Shown: positions 16,294-19,265 of the stretch, in pieces
Layout of the letters: each line of letters begins with the position of its first letter
Position numbering within the stretch: the first letter of the stretch is position 1
Source of the DNA: CAYLZW01 sp964388085
Lineage (GTDB): Bacteria; Myxococcota; UBA727; CAYLZW01
DNA length: 19,265 nucleotides
Direction: 5' to 3'
Assembly (NCBI GenBank): GCA_964388085.1
Contig: CAYLZW010000092.1
Span: 1-19,265 of the forward strand
Made by a program: the position numbers and the translations under genes
The notes under the pieces: model-generated
What the model was told of the DNA's origin: nothing
Database searches by the model: none
The model's input: the letters and a program-made list of their open reading frames with translations, nothing else

Positions 16294-17718
16294 TCAGGTC
16301 GCCCACACGACGGTGAAGCCCATGTGACGCGGGGGAGGCGAGAGCACGAGCCCGGCCTCGTCCGGCGCATAGCGCGCGAAGGCGCCCGCGTAGCGGCCGC
16401 CGATGACGAGGAGAGACAGCTCCACCCGCACGTCGATCCACTCGAGCGCGCCGCCGACTATCGCGGGCACCCGCGTGCGCGGCAGCGGGACGTACTCCTG
16501 CAGCACGTAGTCGTGCGTCCCGGCAGCGACGTCGAGCATGCGGTTCCAGGCGCGACCGTTCGTCGACACGCCCACGAACGTGTGCTTGCCGTCGAACGAG
16601 CGCTTCAGCACGAGCCGGTCCTTGTGGCGCCGATAGCCGGCGACGTTCTCCGCGAGCGGATACTCCGAGTAGGCGCACCGCACACAAGGCCGCTCGTCGT
16701 CCGGCGCCCGCGCCTGAAAGGTCGGCAGCTCCTGGATGACGGGCATGGCGCCCTTGTCGACGAGGAGGTGCGCGAGCGGTTGCAAAAGGCGCGCGTTGCC
16801 GACGTGCGTGCCGCGCAGGTGCGCGAGCTCGCGTGCGAAGCGCTCGGGCGCGAAGCCGAAGCAGGTGCCGATGGGCAGCTGAAAGACGAGGTCCACCCGC
16901 TGCCCCGCGCTCGTGCGCGTCTGCCCGTCGTCGTCGATGTCGAGCTCGTCCTCGTGCACGATGGCGCTGCCGATGCCGCGCTCCTTTAGCCGTCGCTGCA
17001 CGTGCCGCACGAGCTGGATGACGCGCTCCTCCCAGCCGAGGATGATCGCGTGCTCCTCGTGGTGCGCCAGGATCGCGACGAAGCGGCCTCGCTCGTCGCC
17101 GTCGGCGGCGCGGGGCAGGCGCGACTCGATCATCGCGAGGACGCTCTCGAGCGGGTTCACCATCTCGCCGCCCGCGTCCGCCAGCGCCGCGAACGGCGGC
17201 AGCGACGACAGGAACGAGCAGACGAGCTCAGGGTACGCGCAACTGATGAGGTAGCCGTTGCCGAAGTTGGGCTCGGTCATGACGAAGCCGTCGTCCGCGA
17301 GCACGCCGTCCGGGCGCAGCACGAGGCCGAAGTCTCCGTCGAGCAGCGCGCCTCTCACGTCGAGGGCCGCGATCAGCTCCTCGGTGAGCGGCACGCGTTC
17401 GGCGAGCGCCGCCGGGTCGTGGGCCAGCGGGAGGAGCTGGTCCCGCAGCTCGAGCATCGCGCGGTGCAGCGCCTCGCTGAGGTGCTCGAGCGTCGCGCGG
17501 GAGAGGAACAGCGGCCTTAGGGCGAGGCCGGGGTCGTCGAGCACCGTCAGGTCGTTCGCGCGGCATCGCTCTCGAAAGGCGGCCGCGGCGTCGAGGATCG
17601 CGCTCGCGTTGTCCTGCAGCGCGCGGTCCCAGCGAGCGACCAGCGCCGCATCTTCGGGCAGCGCCGGGGCCGACGCCTCTCGCGGGCTCGACGACCGGAG
17701 CTCAGCCCTCGTCGTCAC
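16294..17718 (-). CDS. ATP-grasp-like (circularly permuted type) ligase, first copy in operon
   Basis: 474 aa if the GTG at 17718 is the start; this overlaps the previous gene's end by 17 nt and has AGAAGG a few bases upstream. An earlier in-frame start at 17808 would overlap much more and add an Arg-rich extension, so it is rejected. Motifs: MTEPNFGNGY (147-156), VAILAHHEEHAIILGWEERV (213-232), RVDLVFQLP (274-282), LVLKRSFDGKHTFVGVS (Lys372) and YVLQEYVPLPR (404-414), ending GGRYAGAFARY. Order and spacing match the gene at 11149, placing both in one circularly permuted ATP-grasp-like group. It differs in having Gln280 where the paralogue has Arg245, and FDGKHTFVG in place of the GYGGVG loop, so the two probably handle different substrates, or one is weakly active. 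A CVRC pair occurs at 345-348. The function in the pathway is inferred only. Confidence 0.62.
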   Translation of the reverse strand: MTTRAELRSSSPREASAPALPEDAALVARWDRALQDNASAILDAAAAFRERCRANDLTVLDDPGLALRPLFLSRATLEHLSEALHRAMLELRDQLLPLAHDPAALAERVPLTEELIAALDVRGALLDGDFGLVLRPDGVLADDGFVMTEPNFGNGYLISCAYPELVCSFLSSLPPFAALADAGGEMVNPLESVLAMIESRLPRAADGDERGRFVAILAHHEEHAIILGWEERVIQLVRHVQRRLKERGIGSAIVHEDELDIDDDGQTRTSAGQRVDLVFQLPIGTCFGFAPERFARELAHLRGTHVGNARLLQPLAHLLVDKGAMPVIQELPTFQARAPDDERPCVRCAYSEYPLAENVAGYRRHKDRLVLKRSFDGKHTFVGVSTNGRAWNRMLDVAAGTHDYVLQEYVPLPRTRVPAIVGGALEWIDVRVELSLLVIGGRYAGAFARYAPDEAGLVLSPPPRHMGFTVVWAT

Positions 17719-18217
17719 CGGCCTTCTTCTTCTCGTCGAGCGCCTTCGAGGCGCCCAGGCGCGCGAGCAGCCCCCCGCCGACGCTGCCCGTCGGGCGCGG
17801 ACCCTCACTCTGCAGCGGGCGGCCGCCGGCCTGCTGGCCGAGCAGCTCTCGTACGGCCTTCGAGACGTCGCCGCCGCTCGCTCCCGCGACGCGCTCGCGC
17901 ACGAAGCGCTGGAAGGCCTCGACCAGCGTCGGGTTCGGCGGGTTTCGCTCGTAGAACGCCGTCACCTTCACGGCGACGTCGTCAGCGGGCGTGCTCTCGT
18001 CGACCCCGGCAGCCAGCGCGAGCAGACCCAAGAGCTCCTGCGCTTCGGGATCGAGCCCACCGTCGGGGAGCGCCTCGCCGAGCTGCAACAGCACCAGCGG
18101 CAGGAAGTGCCGCACGTCGCCGTCGGAGAACCGGTAGGTGCCGTCTTCGTCCTGCTGGTCGAACAGCGCGAGGAGCGACTGGGCGGTCTCTAGGTCCTGC
18201 TGGCTGGGATCGGGCAT
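17702..18217 (-). CDS. Acidic 171-aa protein of unknown function, operon member
   Basis: 171 aa starting at ATG 18217 with GGAG 5 nt upstream. No family recognised. It is Cys-free, rich in Leu, Glu and Asp, and mostly predicted helical up to about residue 130. SDGDVRHFLPLVLLQLGEAL and NPTLVEAFQRFVRERV look like amphipathic helices. A low-complexity tail follows: a Gly/Pro/Ser-rich stretch, GGGLLARLG, then a charged end KKKAGDDEG. There is no signal peptide or membrane segment, so it is probably cytoplasmic. It sits between the small protein and the first ATP-grasp gene and overlaps the latter by 17 nt, so it is probably a dedicated part of the pathway, for example a leader- or carrier-binding protein or a second substrate. 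Both roles are speculation. Confidence 0.6.
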   Translation of the reverse strand: MPDPSQQDLETAQSLLALFDQQDEDGTYRFSDGDVRHFLPLVLLQLGEALPDGGLDPEAQELLGLLALAAGVDESTPADDVAVKVTAFYERNPPNPTLVEAFQRFVRERVAGASGGDVSKAVRELLGQQAGGRPLQSEGPRPTGSVGGGLLARLGASKALDEKKKAGDDEG

Positions 18218-18229
18218 ACCGGCTCCGTT

Positions 18230-18268
18230 CGAGCCGCCGCGGGCTCGTCACGCGACAACCCTGACGAG
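18230..18268 (-). promoter_or_regulatory. Two overlapping hairpins between the small-protein gene and the rest of the operon; possible attenuator
   Basis: Reading the minus strand, CTCGTCA (18268-18262) pairs with TGACGAG (18250-18244) around an 11-nt loop, starting 6 nt after the stop of the 87-aa gene. A second stem, CGAGCC (18247-18242) with GGCTCG (18235-18230) and a 6-nt loop, uses some of the same bases (18244-18247), so both cannot form at once. A leaky or switched stop between a small peptide gene and its modifying enzymes is a common layout in RiPP operons. No U-tract is evident. Confidence 0.35.
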
Positions 18269-18273
18269 GCCGC

Positions 18274-18537
18274 TCAGGCGGTGACGCCGCCGTCGACGAA
18301 GGGATCGGGCGCGGTGTTGGCCGCGAGCTCGTTGGCCGCCATGAGCAGCGCGCTCGACATCGCCGCCATGCCGTCCCGAACCGAGGGCAGCAGCTGGAGA
18401 TCGGGGGTGCCTTGAAGCTTCGCGATCAACGTCTGGCCGAGCTGCTGGACGTCGGCCGACGAGAGCCCGCTGGCCTTCGCCTCGTTGGCGATGCGGGAGG
18501 CGAGCACGTTCGTGTTGTTGTTGATCGGGCCAGGCAT
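18274..18537 (-). CDS. 87-aa Cys-free small protein; candidate precursor or scaffold peptide
   Basis: 87 aa from ATG 18537, with AGGGGG 4 nt upstream. An in-frame start at 18594 would extend it by 19 residues but lacks that ribosome-binding site and lies upstream of the likely promoter. It begins MPGPINNNTNVLASRIANEA; the middle is probably helical (ADVQQLGQTLIAKLQ, VRDGMAAMSSALLMAANELA), and the tail is NTAPDPFVDGGVTA. There are no Cys, Trp or Tyr; Ser and Thr total about eleven. It has no signal peptide or transmembrane segment. It is the first gene of the minus-strand operon, ahead of LanB-like, ATP-grasp and PLP enzymes, which is the usual place for a RiPP precursor or a PEARL scaffold. 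With no Cys it cannot form lanthionines alone. I do not recognise a family. Confidence 0.55.
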   Translation of the reverse strand: MPGPINNNTNVLASRIANEAKASGLSSADVQQLGQTLIAKLQGTPDLQLLPSVRDGMAAMSSALLMAANELAANTAPDPFVDGGVTA

Positions 18538-18565
18538 GGATCCCCCTGAAGGTGCGTGGGTCGAG

Positions 18566-18580
18566 CTGCCGACAATAGCA
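18566..18580 (-). promoter_or_regulatory. Possible extended -10 promoter of the small-protein operon
   Basis: On the minus strand TGCTATTGT (18580-18572) matches the extended -10 pattern TGnTATAAT at 4 of 6 hexamer positions plus the TG. Transcription from about 18566 would leave a 28-nt leader before ATG 18537. The -35 position has no good match. It lies in the 117-bp gap after the TPR gene. Confidence 0.35.
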
Positions 18581-18654
18581 CCAGCGCCGCGCATTTGGCG
18601 TGGAGCGCTCGGCGGTCGCGCCGATCGCGAGCGAGGGCCCGCGCCCCCTCGCCG

Positions 18655-19265
18655 CTACTCGTGAAACAACGCCAGGAAGCCTTCGCTCTTGCGCACGTTG
18701 TCGAAGAAGCGGTCGGCCTCGGCCCACGCCCGCACGCGCTCGCGCTCGACCTCGGCCGCCTTCGCGAGCGCCACGAGACACTCCGCCTCGCGCCCCTGCG
18801 CCGAGCGGAGGGCGGCCAGGTGGTAGTTGGCCATGATGTCGCTCTCATCGAGCTCGAGCGCGCGCGTGAGCGCCTTCTCGGCCTCCTCGTAAAAGCCCTT
18901 CGACGTGTACGAGATACCGAGGTCGATGTGTGCGTCGAGGTTGTCGGGCTCGGCCTTCACGACCTCGCGCAGGTGCGGGATGGCCTCGCCGTAGCGGCCC
19001 ATGTCCATCAACACCGTCGCCATCTCGTGGCGCGCGACGCTGTCTCGAGCGTTCTGGTCGAGCGCCATCTCGTATTCGCGCAGCGCCTCGACGAAGTTGC
19101 CCCGCTCGGCGAGCGTCAGCCCGAGGTTCAAGTGCACGTCGGGGTAGTCCCACTCGAGCTCGATGACCTCACGGTACTCGCGGATGCTGAGGTCGTAGGC
19201 GTGCGTCGCCAGGAAGCAGGCGAGGTTGTAGTGCGCCGTCGGGCTCTGCGGCTCGAGCTCGATGG
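18655..19265 (-). CDS. Tetratricopeptide-repeat protein, C-terminal part (5' end beyond window)
   Basis: The minus-strand frame is open to the right edge and gives 202 complete codons before a TAG at 18655-18657. Its visible start is mid-repeat (IELEPQSPTAHYNLACFLA), so no start codon is assigned. About five 34-residue TPR units follow with the usual spacing of W/L, G/Y, A and P: DYPDVHLNLGLTLAERGNFV, DSVARHEMATVLMDMGRYGE, DNLDAHIDLGISYTSKGFYE, DIMANYHLAALRSAQGREAE. A non-TPR C-terminal helix follows, ending FLALFHE. TPR proteins are protein-interaction scaffolds; no partner domain is visible here. The 117-bp gap to the small-protein gene and the candidate promoter there suggest it is a separate unit. 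Confidence 0.85.
   Translation of the reverse strand, partial: IELEPQSPTAHYNLACFLATHAYDLSIREYREVIELEWDYPDVHLNLGLTLAERGNFVEALREYEMALDQNARDSVARHEMATVLMDMGRYGEAIPHLREVVKAEPDNLDAHIDLGISYTSKGFYEEAEKALTRALELDESDIMANYHLAALRSAQGREAECLVALAKAAEVERERVRAWAEADRFFDNVRKSEGFLALFHE

Noticed and set aside
16291..16687. Upstream extension of the LanB-like frame to 16687
   Set aside because: It would lie inside the ATP-grasp gene and is Arg-rich; the ATG 2 nt after the previous stop fits the family N terminus.
13709..18537. Classical lanthipeptide cluster
   Set aside because: No LanC cyclase, no elimination domain, and the candidate precursor has no Cys.

Overview
The window is very GC-rich, with short intergenic gaps. 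Its proteins carry marks typical of myxobacteria: lipoproteins with Asp-Ala-Gly-rich linkers, small Cys-rich modules, and a Cys/hydrophobic/Arg C-terminal tail resembling the MYXO-CTERM sorting signal. I infer a Gram-negative, Polyangia/Sandaracinus-like myxobacterium. No mobile elements, tRNA, rRNA or CRISPR were seen.

Left part (1-6086, + strand): the 3' end of a TrmH-type (SpoU) rRNA/tRNA 2'-O-methyltransferase gene, then an exported cell-wall-hydrolase block. The block holds an M15-type peptidase lipoprotein, an Amidase_2/PGRP amidase lipoprotein with a C-terminal triple CW_binding_2 module, a beta-propeller-like lipoprotein, and an M23 endopeptidase with a second copy of that module. The two modules are each exactly 297 residues, align without gaps and are about 77 % identical by hand count. 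The three hydrolases would attack different peptidoglycan bonds, which suits remodelling or predation.

Middle (6129-11071, - strand): a full-length smc gene ends in a perfect 16-bp inverted repeat that contains its last codons. Upstream of it lies a lipoprotein with Ig-like character and a MYXO-CTERM-like tail.

Right part (11149-18537, - strand) is the most interesting. It looks like a compact, partly translationally coupled operon: an 87-aa Cys-free small protein, a 171-aa acidic protein of unknown function, an ATP-grasp-like enzyme, an 860-aa LanB-type protein with the glutamylation/tRNA-dependent domain but no elimination domain, an alpha-oxoamine-synthase-like PLP enzyme, and a second ATP-grasp-like enzyme. 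The last three junctions are a 2-nt gap and two ATGA overlaps. I propose an undescribed peptide-modifying (RiPP-like) pathway in which the small LanB may work as a peptide-aminoacyl-tRNA ligase (PEARL) on a small scaffold protein. The families are read from visible motifs; the pathway is inference.

Upstream of this operon is the 3' part of a tetratricopeptide-repeat gene on the same strand, whose 5' end lies beyond the window.
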